A DNA stretch of 64,000 nt from Trinickia symbiotica (lineage in GTDB: Bacteria > Pseudomonadota > Gammaproteobacteria > Burkholderiales > Burkholderiaceae): contig NZ_PTIR01000002.1 in assembly GCF_002934455.1 (NCBI RefSeq), positions 310,001 to 374,000 of the forward strand, in the 5' to 3' direction. A model generated the notes under the pieces. The model had not been told where the DNA came from, did no database searches, and saw nothing but the letters and a program-made list of their open reading frames with translations. Shown one piece after another: positions 35,864 through 45,338 of the stretch. The position numbers were made by a program, and so were the translations under genes. Each line of letters starts with the position of its first letter. Within the stretch, counting starts at the first letter, position 1.

Positions 35864-37027
35864 TCAGCTCGCGAACTGAAACGCATCGAAGCGATGCAAC
35901 GCCTCCTCGATGCGTTTCTTGTGCGCTCGCACGTTGCCGATGCCGACCCACGTCCATTGCTGCACGAGCAGCTTTTTGCGCTCTCGATCGGCCTTCAAGT
36001 CGAGCACGGCGACGATCTCGTCGTCGACCAATACCGGTAGACCGAAGTATCCGAACACGCGCTTTTCCTTCGGCAGGTAGGCTTCGAACTTGTGCTCGTA
36101 GCCGAACAGCAGCGACAAGCGCTTGCGCTGGATGATGAGCGGATCGAACGGCGACAGGATATGGACAGCGCATGCCGAATTGCCGGCATCGCTTTCGAGG
36201 AGGCCCGGCTCGATCCAATGCTCGTTCTTTCGAATGCCCTCACCGACAATTTCGACGGGCACGAGCAGCCCTTTCTTGACGCGCGACTCGATCGCCAGCC
36301 GCACAGCCGGTTTGCGACCGGCATCGAGGTGACAAATCGAATCGAGGCCGACGAGCCCTTGCGAGCGCAACGCCCGATTGACCAGGTAGTCGACGACCTC
36401 GCGCTCCGTCGCGCCCTTCGGGCGCTTCTCCCAGCCGAAGTGCCGTTGCATCAGCTCGTAAGTCTTCACCATGCCCTCGCGCTCGCTGATCGTCAGCCAG
36501 CCGTTGTAAAACGCGAGCTGCAGCGCTCGCTTCGATGGCTTTCTGCTGGCCCATGGGTGGTCCTTCTCTTGCAGCTCGTCGTCTTCGATGTCCCTGATCG
36601 AAAGCGGCCCCTCCGTCTCGATCCTTTTGACGATCCTGCGCACGTCAGCGGGCGTCACCGCGCTGAACCAGCGGCCCGGCTCGCTACTGTGCCGCCGCAT
36701 TGCCGGCAGAAAATACGGCAAGTCCCGCACCGGCACGTAGGAAAGCGCATGAGTCCAATATTCGAATACCGTCTTATCGACAGCCTGTGCGACATGCAAA
36801 TCATTGCGCCGGTATCGCGGGATACGGCTCCATAGGATATGGTGGTGGCAACGCTCGATCACGTTGATCGTGTCGATTTGCACGTAACCGAGATGCTCGA
36901 CGGCCGCTTGCGTGGCTTGGACCCCGTCCCCGAACGGTTCGGGCGTATCGAGTCTTTGCGCCTTGAGCCAGATCTGGCGGGCCTGACGAAGACTCAACGA
37001 GGCCGGGGCAACCGAGTGCTTGGACAT
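35864..37027 (-). CDS. YcaQ/AlkX-type DNA crosslink-repair glycosylase
   Basis: A 387-residue winged-helix protein of the HTH_42 (DUF1006) family. The catalytic QxD motif is in GYVQIDTINVIERCHHHILW, and repeated winged helices follow; HILSPFDPLIIQRKRLSLLFGY and VFGYFGLPVLVDDEIV are family blocks. E. coli YcaQ unhooks interstrand crosslinks. Start at 37027 (MSKHSV) fits the family; the longer frame does not. Convergent with pcaD and divergent from adc. Confidence 0.87.
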   Translation of the reverse strand: MSKHSVAPASLSLRQARQIWLKAQRLDTPEPFGDGVQATQAAVEHLGYVQIDTINVIERCHHHILWSRIPRYRRNDLHVAQAVDKTVFEYWTHALSYVPVRDLPYFLPAMRRHSSEPGRWFSAVTPADVRRIVKRIETEGPLSIRDIEDDELQEKDHPWASRKPSKRALQLAFYNGWLTISEREGMVKTYELMQRHFGWEKRPKGATEREVVDYLVNRALRSQGLVGLDSICHLDAGRKPAVRLAIESRVKKGLLVPVEIVGEGIRKNEHWIEPGLLESDAGNSACAVHILSPFDPLIIQRKRLSLLFGYEHKFEAYLPKEKRVFGYFGLPVLVDDEIVAVLDLKADRERKKLLVQQWTWVGIGNVRAHKKRIEEALHRFDAFQFAS

Positions 37028-37319
37028 AAGAACGACAACTTGCAAGCTAAACCCGCAGTGTACTTCGGCCATTTTCGATGCGCACATTGACAAGCGCGAG
37101 CCGAAAGCCGAAATCGATGCTTGCCTGAAGATATAGAACAACGTTAGTCTTTCGCCGGTGCCGACAAAAGCGTGTTGCGCGATGCGAAAGAACGGGCCGA
37201 TTAGGTGCGCGCAAGGCAACGTTCTGTTTCAGCGCGGCATATTGCCGTTGTAACAAAGCATTCGTATTCTGTGCGTGCCGCTGACGCACCCCGTGTCGGC
37301 TTTTTCTTTGCGAGCGCCC

Positions 37320-38060
37320 ATGAGCCCTGACCGCGTAAGAAAAAACGCCTTTGCGATGCCGCTGACGAGCCCGGCATTTCCCATCGGCCCCTACCGCTTT
37401 TTCGATCGCGAATTCCTGATCATCACCTACCGCACCGATCCCGATCGCCTGCGGGAAGTCGTGCCCGAACCGCTGCAAATCAACGAACCGCTCGTGCATT
37501 ACGAGTTCATCCGTATGCGTGATTCCACGGGCTTCGGCGATTACACCGAAAGCGGCCAGGTCATTCCCGTTACGTTTGAAGGCAAGCCGGGCGGCTACAC
37601 GCTTGCGATGTATCTCGACGACCATCCGCCGATCGCGGGCGGACGCGAGCTGTGGGGATTTCCAAAGAAGCTGGCGTTTCCGAAGCTAGAAACGCACCTT
37701 GATACGTTGATGGGCACGCTCGATTACGGCTCTATGCGCGTCGCGACGGGCACGATGGGCTACAAGCACAAGGACCTCGATATCGTCGAGCAGAGCAACC
37801 GGCTCGCTGCTCCGAACTACTTGCTGAAGATCATTCCGCACGTGGATGGCTCGCCGCGGATTTGTGAGCTCGTGCGCTACTACTTGACGGATATCGTCAT
37901 GAAGGGCGCGTGGACGGGCCCTGCCGCTTTGCAATTGACGCCGCACGCGCTGGCTCCCGTCGCCGATCTGCCCGTGCTCGAAATCGTCGAAGCGCGGCAT
38001 CTGATCGCCGATCTCACGCTCGGTCTCGGTGAGGTCGTCCACGATTACCTCGCGCGTTAA
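37320..38060 (+). CDS. adc: Acetoacetate decarboxylase
   Basis: A 246-residue decarboxylase converting acetoacetate to acetone and CO2. The Schiff-base lysine lies in [14 protein letters not shown] and the conserved Glu/Arg region in the [16 protein letters not shown] part. In Burkholderia-type genomes it usually forms a group with a patatin gene and 3-hydroxybutyrate dehydrogenase linked to polyhydroxybutyrate turnover; here the patatin follows but the dehydrogenase is missing. Confidence 0.92.
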   Translation: MSPDRVRKNAFAMPLTSPAFPIGPYRFFDREFLIITYRTDPDRLREVVPEPLQINEPLVHYEFIRMRDSTGFGDYTESGQVIPVTFEGKPGGYTLAMYLDDHPPIAGGRELWGFPKKLAFPKLETHLDTLMGTLDYGSMRVATGTMGYKHKDLDIVEQSNRLAAPNYLLKIIPHVDGSPRICELVRYYLTDIVMKGAWTGPAALQLTPHALAPVADLPVLEIVEARHLIADLTLGLGEVVHDYLAR

Positions 38061-38111
38061 GATGCGCTTTCTCGTCGAGCGCCTTCCATACAGACTGGTT
38101 AGTACCCCAAA

Positions 38112-39464
38112 ATGAAACCACACGCCCCTGCTGAAAAGCGCGCCGATGACGATGCTGGGATTGGCGTCGAGGTCGACTCGGCCCGCCATCCCGCGCATAT
38201 TCATCTGCCGCCTTACGAAACGATTGCACTTGTACTGCAGGGGGGCGGTGCGCTCGGCGCTTATCAGGCCGGCGTCTATGAAGGTCTCGACGAAGCCGGC
38301 ATCGCGCCGAACTGGATCTCCGGCATCTCGATCGGGGCGCTCAACACCGCGATCATCGCCGGCAATGCGCCGGCGAAGCGCGTCGAACGATTGCGCGAGT
38401 TCTGGGAGACGATTTGCCGGCCCGCCTATTGGCCGTCAGTTGCCGCACCTCTCGAACAAATGCTGTTCGATATGAACGAGATGGTGCGCAAGGGCTTTAC
38501 CGCGCTGCAGGCGGCCGGCGCGCTGATGCAGGGCCAGCACGGTTTCTTCACGCCGCGGATGCCGACGCCGCTGCCATGGGTGCCCGGCGATCCGGCCGCG
38601 GCGAGCTGGTACGACACGTCTCATCTCAAGACCACGCTCGAGCGGCTTTGCGATTTCGATCGAATCAACGCGCGCGAGGTCCGCGTCTCGGTTGGCGCCG
38701 TCAATGTCGGGACGGGCAACTTCGCCTATTTCGACAACACGCGCATGAAGTTGCGCCCCGAGCATTTCATCGCTTCGGGGGCGTTGCCGCCCGGCTTCGC
38801 CGCGGTGGAAATCGATGGGGAGCACTACTGGGACGGCGGCGTTGTCTCGAACACGCCGCTCTATGAAGTGATGCGCTCGACGCCGCGCAAGGATACGCTC
38901 GCGTTCCAGGTCGATCTGTGGAGCGCCCGCGGGCCCGTGCCGGACAACATCGCCGAAGTCGCCTCGCGCGTGAAGGACATTCAGTATTCGAGCCGGACCC
39001 GCCTCGTTACCGACATGATGCAGCGCTCTCAGCGATTCCGGAACGTGCTGCGCGAAGTGCTCGAAAAGGTGCCGGCGGACGTGCGTGAGAACGATCCCTG
39101 GTGCCAAGTGGCGGAAGACCTTGCGTGCGGCCGTCGGTACAACGTGTTGCACCTCATTTATCAGCAGCAGAAGTACGAAGCTCACTACAAGGACTATCAG
39201 TTCGGTGTTTCGACGATGCGCGAACACTGGGCCGCTGGCCTCAAGGATATCCGCGAGACGCTGGGGCACCGCGACTGGCTCGACATGCCCGATAACGATG
39301 CGGGCTTCGTGACGCACGATATTCATCGTACGCGCAGAAACGCGGAGACGATGAAGGCGTCTTCGGGGCTGTTGCAAAGTGAGTCAGTGGCTCAGGAGCC
39401 TCATGGCGCCGCGGCGCTTGAGGCGGCTGAGCCGAGTGGCGCGAAGAGGAAGCGTCGGGCGTAA
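38112..39464 (+). CDS. Patatin-like phospholipase (DUF3734 type)
   Basis: A 450-residue serine lipid hydrolase. The patatin fold is shown by LVLQGGGALGAYQAG (oxyanion loop), the nucleophile in ISGISIGALNTAIIAG, and the catalytic Asp in YWDGGVVSNTPLYE. The C-terminal third, with DMMQRSQRFRNVL, corresponds to the DUF3734 extension. Starts 51 bases after adc and is probably in its operon. May act on membrane lipids or PHB-granule-associated lipid. Confidence 0.9.
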   Translation: MKPHAPAEKRADDDAGIGVEVDSARHPAHIHLPPYETIALVLQGGGALGAYQAGVYEGLDEAGIAPNWISGISIGALNTAIIAGNAPAKRVERLREFWETICRPAYWPSVAAPLEQMLFDMNEMVRKGFTALQAAGALMQGQHGFFTPRMPTPLPWVPGDPAAASWYDTSHLKTTLERLCDFDRINAREVRVSVGAVNVGTGNFAYFDNTRMKLRPEHFIASGALPPGFAAVEIDGEHYWDGGVVSNTPLYEVMRSTPRKDTLAFQVDLWSARGPVPDNIAEVASRVKDIQYSSRTRLVTDMMQRSQRFRNVLREVLEKVPADVRENDPWCQVAEDLACGRRYNVLHLIYQQQKYEAHYKDYQFGVSTMREHWAAGLKDIRETLGHRDWLDMPDNDAGFVTHDIHRTRRNAETMKASSGLLQSESVAQEPHGAAALEAAEPSGAKRKRRA

Positions 39465-39724
39465 TTGGGATACCTAGCAACGATAGACTCAAGCCATGAA
39501 GAGCATCATTACGATTGCCTGACACAGAGCAACAGTCAACTTCCATCCGGGTATTGACATGTTCGGCTGTGAGTTCGAGAAGCACTCATCCGGACATTTT
39601 TCTCTGCGAACAACCGAAAAGGCCCATGCCTTGCCGCGATCACGGTTGGATGGGCTCGCGACAGTGCTGCTCTGGCGATCGAGACACTATTAGGATTAAT
39701 CCAACGATTAACGCACTGCCAGTA
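39465..39724. other. Left boundary of the AT-rich island
   Basis: About 260 bases between patatin and the convergent DegT gene. No gene, integrase, IS end or tRNA is visible. Its composition is intermediate and it may contain degraded sequence from the insertion event. Confidence 0.45.
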
Positions 39725-40819
39725 CTATCGAGAGTCAAATCGACGTATCGCTCTTGCGATCTTTTCAACGTCGCCATCCGAAAGATGGTGATGGCAGGGG
39801 ATTGTCAAAATCTCCTGCGCTAGGCGCTCCGTATTGGGGAGTGAGATAAGTGGCTGACTGCAACGCCATGCTTCTTGCCGATGAATAGGTATTGGGTAGT
39901 GGATTGTTGCTTCAATATCGTGCTTGGCTAGGTGCTGTTGTAGCTTATCTCGCTTTCGTGACTTAACGACGTAGTGGTAGTAGGAACTTCCCTGTCTGCC
40001 TCGTCCGAGATCCGTTCCTGTAGCAGTCCCGGCGAACGCGTCGTCATAGAACGCCGCTATTTCTCTGCGACGGCGCAGCCACTGATCCAAGTGTTGCGTC
40101 TTAATATTGATCGCGGCCGCTTGTAACGAGTCAAGGCGGGAGTTGATTCCGAACAAGACTGCTTCGTCACGACTCTGTAATCCATGGTTGCGCGCCTTCC
40201 TCGCATACTCGGCGATCGCCGGGTTGGTCGTGACGAGCGCGCCGCCATCCCCCATGCCGCCGAGTGTTTTCAGTGGGTGTAGTGAGAAGGCGGCCGCGTC
40301 ACTGGATGTACCGACCTGGTGACCTTTGATCGTGGTCCCGATAGCTTGAGCACAGTCTTCGATGACGGCTACCCCGCGCGGGCCACAAATGTCCAAAATC
40401 TCGTTAATGTCTACGGGTCGCCCGCGTAGGTGAACAGGTATGACGGCTCTTGACCGCGCGGTCAGAAGCGGCCCAATTGTGTCAGCATTAATGAGTTCGT
40501 CGTCCCCAACGTCCGCAAGTACAGGTTGAGCGCCAACAGCCACTATCGCCCCTACAGTGGCGACGAATGTATTCGAACAGGTTATGACTTCATGGCCCGC
40601 CCCAATTCCGAGCGCGCGCAGCGCGAGGAGCAAAGCGTCCGTGGCTGAGTTCATCGATACGACATAGCCCCCCCCGCAACGCTGCGACATCCATGCTTCG
40701 AATCGCGAGACCTCTTCTCCCAGTACAAAGTCACCGGCAGCGAGAATATGGCGCCACCGCTCGCAGATGGACTCAGACAGATCACGCGCCTGTTCCTGGA
40801 TGTTATTGCACCTGATCAT
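39725..40819 (-). CDS. DegT/DnrJ/EryC1-type sugar aminotransferase
   Basis: A 364-residue PLP enzyme of the nucleotide-sugar aminotransferase family. Motifs: SMNSATDALLLALRALG (residues 55-71), the PLP-pyridine Asp in VIEDCAQAIG (D155), the Schiff-base lysine in SLHPLKTLGGMGDGG (K184, where relatives usually have KNLG), and the C-terminal ATIHYPIPIHRQ segment. It should transfer an amino group from glutamate to a keto-sugar. The ATG overlaps the MFS stop by four bases; it is the last gene of the island operon. Confidence 0.9.
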   Translation of the reverse strand: MIRCNNIQEQARDLSESICERWRHILAAGDFVLGEEVSRFEAWMSQRCGGGYVVSMNSATDALLLALRALGIGAGHEVITCSNTFVATVGAIVAVGAQPVLADVGDDELINADTIGPLLTARSRAVIPVHLRGRPVDINEILDICGPRGVAVIEDCAQAIGTTIKGHQVGTSSDAAAFSLHPLKTLGGMGDGGALVTTNPAIAEYARKARNHGLQSRDEAVLFGINSRLDSLQAAAINIKTQHLDQWLRRRREIAAFYDDAFAGTATGTDLGRGRQGSSYYHYVVKSRKRDKLQQHLAKHDIEATIHYPIPIHRQEAWRCSQPLISLPNTERLAQEILTIPCHHHLSDGDVEKIARAIRRFDSR

Positions 40820-42030
40820 TGGCCCCTTCCTATGGCTATCAGCCCAATCGTGGCGGTTGCGACTGCACTGACTGCACCCGCTGCAGCCAGCGTGTGGGAA
40901 TAACCTAGGGTCTCCCCGATGAAGCCGCCACCGAGATAAACGAATGGATGCGCGCCGCTGGTAACGAAAGTGTCCACCGCGACCACTTTGCCGACATCTC
41001 TTTCAGGGGAAAGCATTTGCATGGCCGTTGCCCAGCCAGTAAGCCATGATGCTTCGACCACTCCGACGAGCGCAGCTCCCAAGACAACCATCCATCCGAG
41101 ATCGCCGAGCGCTAGTAAAGACATTGCGCCGCCGAGAAATAAGCCACACGTCAGTGCCAGTGGTTTCAGATGCCGATGACCGGCAACGAGCACCGTGATT
41201 ACAGATCCGAAACATGCTCCCAGCCCCGACGCGGCCAGGCAAACGCCCCACATCACGTCGCCAAAGCGGTCACTCACAGCGTATGGGGCCACGACCAGGA
41301 AGACTGGAAAGCAGAGGACGTTGACTACTAATGTGGCGACGAAACCTAACAGCAACTGCGAATTGCCGGCGATTACCATTATGCCGTTCATTGCGTCGCA
41401 CAACTTCAAATCGCCCTCGAAATCCAACTTTCCTTCCTCGGGTAAGAATGCAGTGAAAGCCGCCGCGCCGAAGAAAGTGACACCGTCGATCACGATGCCC
41501 AACACTGGATTCCAAATAATAATCGTGACACCCACCGTAGCCGGAAAGATGACGGCCACAAGGTTGTCAAGAAAGTTCATCGCCCCGTTCCCTGCGACCA
41601 AAGCCCGCCTGGGTAGCAGGTTTATGAGCAAAACTTGGGTACATGGGCGAGAAGCACCAATTCCAATACCAAATATCAGATAAACCAGGACCAAACTCCA
41701 TGGCGGTGCGTCGGACACGATAAGCGCAGCAGCAACGACTTGTGCCACCCCCCTCGCAGTGTCTGTCGCAATGAGAACCTGTCTCGGTGACCGGCGGTCC
41801 GCCAGGACCCCTCCCGCCGCGGCACCGATGACCGTGCCGAGCCCAACTGCGGCCATGACAAGCCCGAAGACCTGCCCGCTTAAGCGAGCATGAAGCATAG
41901 CAACCGGAAGGGCTGCCAAACAAACTGCATCCCCGGCCATTGACAGCCCTTGGCCAATCAGCAATTTCCGGAATGATGGAAAGCGCAACGCATCGCGATA
42001 AGGCGACATACGCTCGACGAGTGATGTCAT
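40816..42030 (-). CDS. MFS exporter, DHA3/EntS-like
   Basis: A 404-residue 12-helix transporter. FRKLLIGQGLSMAGDAVCLAA is the typical opening of DHA3-type drug, macrolide and siderophore exporters, and GGVLADRRSPRQVLIATD is motif A after helix 2. The start shares a base with the GH65 stop (taATG), so the two are translated together. Position inside the operon suggests export of the pathway product or self-protection. Confidence 0.87.
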   Translation of the reverse strand: MTSLVERMSPYRDALRFPSFRKLLIGQGLSMAGDAVCLAALPVAMLHARLSGQVFGLVMAAVGLGTVIGAAAGGVLADRRSPRQVLIATDTARGVAQVVAAALIVSDAPPWSLVLVYLIFGIGIGASRPCTQVLLINLLPRRALVAGNGAMNFLDNLVAVIFPATVGVTIIIWNPVLGIVIDGVTFFGAAAFTAFLPEEGKLDFEGDLKLCDAMNGIMVIAGNSQLLLGFVATLVVNVLCFPVFLVVAPYAVSDRFGDVMWGVCLAASGLGACFGSVITVLVAGHRHLKPLALTCGLFLGGAMSLLALGDLGWMVVLGAALVGVVEASWLTGWATAMQMLSPERDVGKVVAVDTFVTSGAHPFVYLGGGFIGETLGYSHTLAAAGAVSAVATATIGLIAIGRGQ

Positions 42031-44288
42031 TAGAATTCTCCGCAACTGTGGAGGCGCCCGTCTGAATGGCGCATAACGGAGAGTTGGCTCCCATCTGAAT
42101 CAATGTCGATCGCGCCGTCTGCAGGAACCGTAATCCGCAATCGTCGTCCCCGAAAGCATATGGTGAACCCGTACGAGTTCCAATTTGGTGGTAACCGCGG
42201 CCGGAATGTAAGCCTGTTACCTTCGACACGAAGCCCCGCCAAACCTTCGGCAAGCCCCTGCCACGCCCCGGCGTACGCAGACAGATGCAAACCGTTGCTG
42301 TAGTCCGTGACCGGAATAAAGTCCAAGTCATAGCGACTTGCACGCGTTATGAAGTAGGCGCAGTCGCTCGTCTCTCCGATATCAGCAGCAACCATCGCAT
42401 GAGGGCCGTAGCTAAGGGATGACTCATGTACGGTCCGAGGCTCATAGAACTCGAATGCAGTGCGCTTGATGTCATCTGAAAAGTCACCCGGAAACAACGA
42501 CATAAGAAGAACGATATCAGCCTGCTTTATCAACTTTGAATTGAAGTTCTCCAACCGATCAGAAGAACTACGTTCAATGTCATCCAAAAATTGTGGCCCA
42601 CCTATTTTTTCCACCCTAAGTTTAGTTTCCGGAAGTGCCGCGTATCCTTCAAATTCCTCTGGAATCAATACACCATCGACGCGCATCCACGGCAGATACA
42701 CACTACCGATTATCACGCGCCAATAATCAACCTCCTGTACTGAGGCCTCATGAATCAATCCCCGATCAACCAACGAAACTGCAAATTGGATAGCCCATCT
42801 AAGCATATAATTCGTGTAGAAACTATTACTTACGTGATAGTGATACTCGTCCGGCCCCATCACGTAGTCAACAACATATGCATTCTTCTTGCATGACCAT
42901 TTAAAAGCAGATGCTGCGAATCTTGCACACTCCAGCACAACTTCGCCGCCGCAGGCATTCATATATGCATTATCACCCGTTATCAGCCAGTATCTATACA
43001 AGGCGTAGCAGACATCCGCGGAAATGTGCAGCACCTCGTCGACGCTCCACTCTCGCCTCACCTCCGCACTTGGGTAGCTTAGAACATAATGAGGCCCATT
43101 TTCTGCTCCGTGGTCGTTTGACGCCTCCGGGAAACGAGCACCGCGAAATCCGGTGTTTTTTGCAAACTCTATTGCTTTCTCGATACCATGATAGCGATAT
43201 TCTATGAATGCGCGAGCCACGGATGGCTCTACCCACATCCAAAATATGCATTTATGAAGCTCATTATCAAAGAATGTTGCTCCGGAATGATAGGTGCCAG
43301 TCAAACCCCGCGCCGGTGACATAAATCCGTGGGTGCGATTTTGCGAGCCCACGCCATGCTGCATTAGCTGAAACACAGCGTATTTGATCCCCAACTCGAC
43401 CCCTTCACCTTTTGCGTCAATGTAAACGCCATAATCACCCCATAGTTGCTTCCATCGAGCCCGGTGCTCGCTCTCCGAGTCCGCGAAGCTAAACGGGGCG
43501 CCTCGCGCCGGCGATCCGGCGGATACCGAGCATACTAGCCAATGCGCGGAGAATTGAAGACAGTCTGCGGCACAAAAGTCGAAAGTCGTCGATATGGCGC
43601 AGGTATCCCCGGAGCGTTTCCACATAGCGATGTTGGCACCGAGCGGCGATTGTTGAACTTCCACTTCATATCGCAGACGACGCTCTCCAGCGCGGACAAT
43701 AACTCGCAAAAAGTCATCGCTCCAGTCACATTGCTCTATATGATAGTGGCGAGCGGTCAACCACGGAAATGTGCCGAGGTATTCATTGACTGCCGAGGCG
43801 TCGATGCCGTAGTCCAGCCGCAATCGACGTGGCTCAACCCCACTTGCGCTTCTGCGCCGCAACTGTACGAGCGATGACGCTTGGGGCTTGTCGGGGACAT
43901 CTATAAACTGTCGGACCATCAACTCGAAAGCTTCGTCGCCAACCAGCAGACACTCAGTGCTAGTAGCGATCGCGCTTTCGAGGCACAACGCAAACGTTGT
44001 GGTTGCCCCATCGAAGCGGCGCGCAGGCTCGCCCGTTTCGACATCATAGATCCTCAGAATTCGCGGCGCCGGTAGTGACACGATCTCACGCGACACACCA
44101 ACGCCAGACGCATACACGCCCGCCGCAAGCAGTTGCGTTCGCTCGGTTCTTTCACATGCGTCGGGAACGTATGGACGGACTCCAATGAGCGCATTGGCTA
44201 ACGTTGCCACGCATGACACAAACGAAGACGATTTTGGATTCAGCTCGCTCACACGCTCGTCTTGCCTTCCATAAGAAATAGTCAGCAT
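42030..44288 (-). CDS. Glycoside hydrolase family 65 phosphorylase, divergent
   Basis: A 752-residue GH65-type protein: N-terminal beta-sandwich (about 1-270), helical (alpha/alpha)6 catalytic barrel (290-650) and a short C-terminal beta-sheet. The general acid is probably E481 in YVMGPDEYHYHVSNSFYTNY, the KQAD segment is at 588-591, and the phosphate-binding loop is VHESSLSYG (H621). The usual GH-x-FWD-T/S-E block is replaced by SGATFFDNELHK at 335-346. GH65 enzymes reversibly phosphorolyse alpha-glucosides such as trehalose or maltose. Here, with no glycosyltransferase nearby, it may run in the synthetic direction. Confidence 0.85.
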   Translation of the reverse strand: MLTISYGRQDERVSELNPKSSSFVSCVATLANALIGVRPYVPDACERTERTQLLAAGVYASGVGVSREIVSLPAPRILRIYDVETGEPARRFDGATTTFALCLESAIATSTECLLVGDEAFELMVRQFIDVPDKPQASSLVQLRRRSASGVEPRRLRLDYGIDASAVNEYLGTFPWLTARHYHIEQCDWSDDFLRVIVRAGERRLRYEVEVQQSPLGANIAMWKRSGDTCAISTTFDFCAADCLQFSAHWLVCSVSAGSPARGAPFSFADSESEHRARWKQLWGDYGVYIDAKGEGVELGIKYAVFQLMQHGVGSQNRTHGFMSPARGLTGTYHSGATFFDNELHKCIFWMWVEPSVARAFIEYRYHGIEKAIEFAKNTGFRGARFPEASNDHGAENGPHYVLSYPSAEVRREWSVDEVLHISADVCYALYRYWLITGDNAYMNACGGEVVLECARFAASAFKWSCKKNAYVVDYVMGPDEYHYHVSNSFYTNYMLRWAIQFAVSLVDRGLIHEASVQEVDYWRVIIGSVYLPWMRVDGVLIPEEFEGYAALPETKLRVEKIGGPQFLDDIERSSSDRLENFNSKLIKQADIVLLMSLFPGDFSDDIKRTAFEFYEPRTVHESSLSYGPHAMVAADIGETSDCAYFITRASRYDLDFIPVTDYSNGLHLSAYAGAWQGLAEGLAGLRVEGNRLTFRPRLPPNWNSYGFTICFRGRRLRITVPADGAIDIDSDGSQLSVMRHSDGRLHSCGEF

Positions 44289-45328
44289 GAGGGGCCCGAG
44301 CGCAAAGCGTACGACCAGTCGCCAACGCGAATGTTTAGCAAATTATGGTAACGAGGGTCCGTCAGGACATCCGCACTATCATTGAACCATCCTGACTGCC
44401 ATCGATCGCATATCTCGAGAATGGCATCTCTGATGGCATAGACAAAATTGAAACCAAGTTCTTCCCGCATCAGCCGTGAGTCAAGTCTGTAGGAGCGGAC
44501 GTCGTCCGTAGCAGTTGTTGAGATTGGCACATTGACATTAAAATAGCTGTCAACAACGTCTTTGACCTGCGTCGCGATCTCAGACACAGTGTGATTGGTG
44601 TAACCGACATTTATCGCGCGCCCGGAGAGTGTGTCGAGAGAGTCTCGTTGCGCCAGCACCGTGTATAGCCGACAAAGATCGCCGATGTGTACGCTCGGCC
44701 GGAACTGATCTCCGCCGAATACCGTGATTTGGCCGCGGGCTAGCGCACTGGCTGTCAGCATATTTACGGTGAGGTCAAAACGCTGTCTTGGCGACCAGCC
44801 GCAAACTGTTGCCGCTCTCACCGCGACTGTTTCGAACGACGAATCTGTTAGGTCGAAAACTATCTTCTCGCCTTCTGCCTTATATCGGCTGTAGTCGGTA
44901 ACTGGCATGCACGGTTGCGTCTCATCGACCACGGGTTCGGCGTTAATCCCGTAAACGCTGGCCGATGACGCATAGATGAAGCGTTGACAGCCCGAACGCT
45001 TGGCACTCCTCGCTAGGTGCGGAAGACAATCGATATTTATGGATCGACTCACCTCCGGATCAAGGTTAAAGCTAGGGTCGTTCGCAACCGCGGCGAGATG
45101 TATCACTGTGTCAATCCCACGTAACGAATCCTCGACGATCGGCTTGTCACGGATGTCCCCTCTGACAACCTCCAGACGACGATTCTCAAGAAGTCGATCA
45201 AGACCATTCGGAAAAAATTGAGCGTCCAGCACGCGGACCCCGCATCCTGCAGCCAGCAGTTTGGGTACGAGCTGGGCCCCTATATACCCTGATCCGCCAG
45301 TTACTAGAATTGTCGAGTGCTCAGTCAT
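44282..45328 (-). CDS. NAD-dependent sugar epimerase/dehydratase (extended SDR)
   Basis: A 348-residue extended SDR. NAD-binding GGSGYIG is at residues 11-17, the active-site motif YSRYK at 146-150 (Tyr146, Lys150), with SSASVYG at 121-127 supplying the serine, and RPSVHIGDL marks the substrate side. It probably oxidises, epimerises or dehydrates a nucleotide- or phospho-sugar, giving a ketone for the aminotransferases. The upstream longer frame is rejected; ATG 45328 has an AAAGGA site. It overlaps GH65 by 7 bases. Confidence 0.88.
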   Translation of the reverse strand: MTEHSTILVTGGSGYIGAQLVPKLLAAGCGVRVLDAQFFPNGLDRLLENRRLEVVRGDIRDKPIVEDSLRGIDTVIHLAAVANDPSFNLDPEVSRSINIDCLPHLARSAKRSGCQRFIYASSASVYGINAEPVVDETQPCMPVTDYSRYKAEGEKIVFDLTDSSFETVAVRAATVCGWSPRQRFDLTVNMLTASALARGQITVFGGDQFRPSVHIGDLCRLYTVLAQRDSLDTLSGRAINVGYTNHTVSEIATQVKDVVDSYFNVNVPISTTATDDVRSYRLDSRLMREELGFNFVYAIRDAILEICDRWQSGWFNDSADVLTDPRYHNLLNIRVGDWSYALRSGPSC

Positions 45329-45338
45329 TTCGTATCCT

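Noticed and set aside
35848-35868. Tandem TTAGCCCC copies as a CRISPR or VNTR
   Set aside because: Only two short contiguous copies; too small for either, and part overlaps the YcaQ stop region.
39515-39823. Open frame at the island's left border, possible transposase remnant
   Set aside because: No transposase or dehydrogenase similarity visible, and it runs into the DegT gene on the opposite strand.
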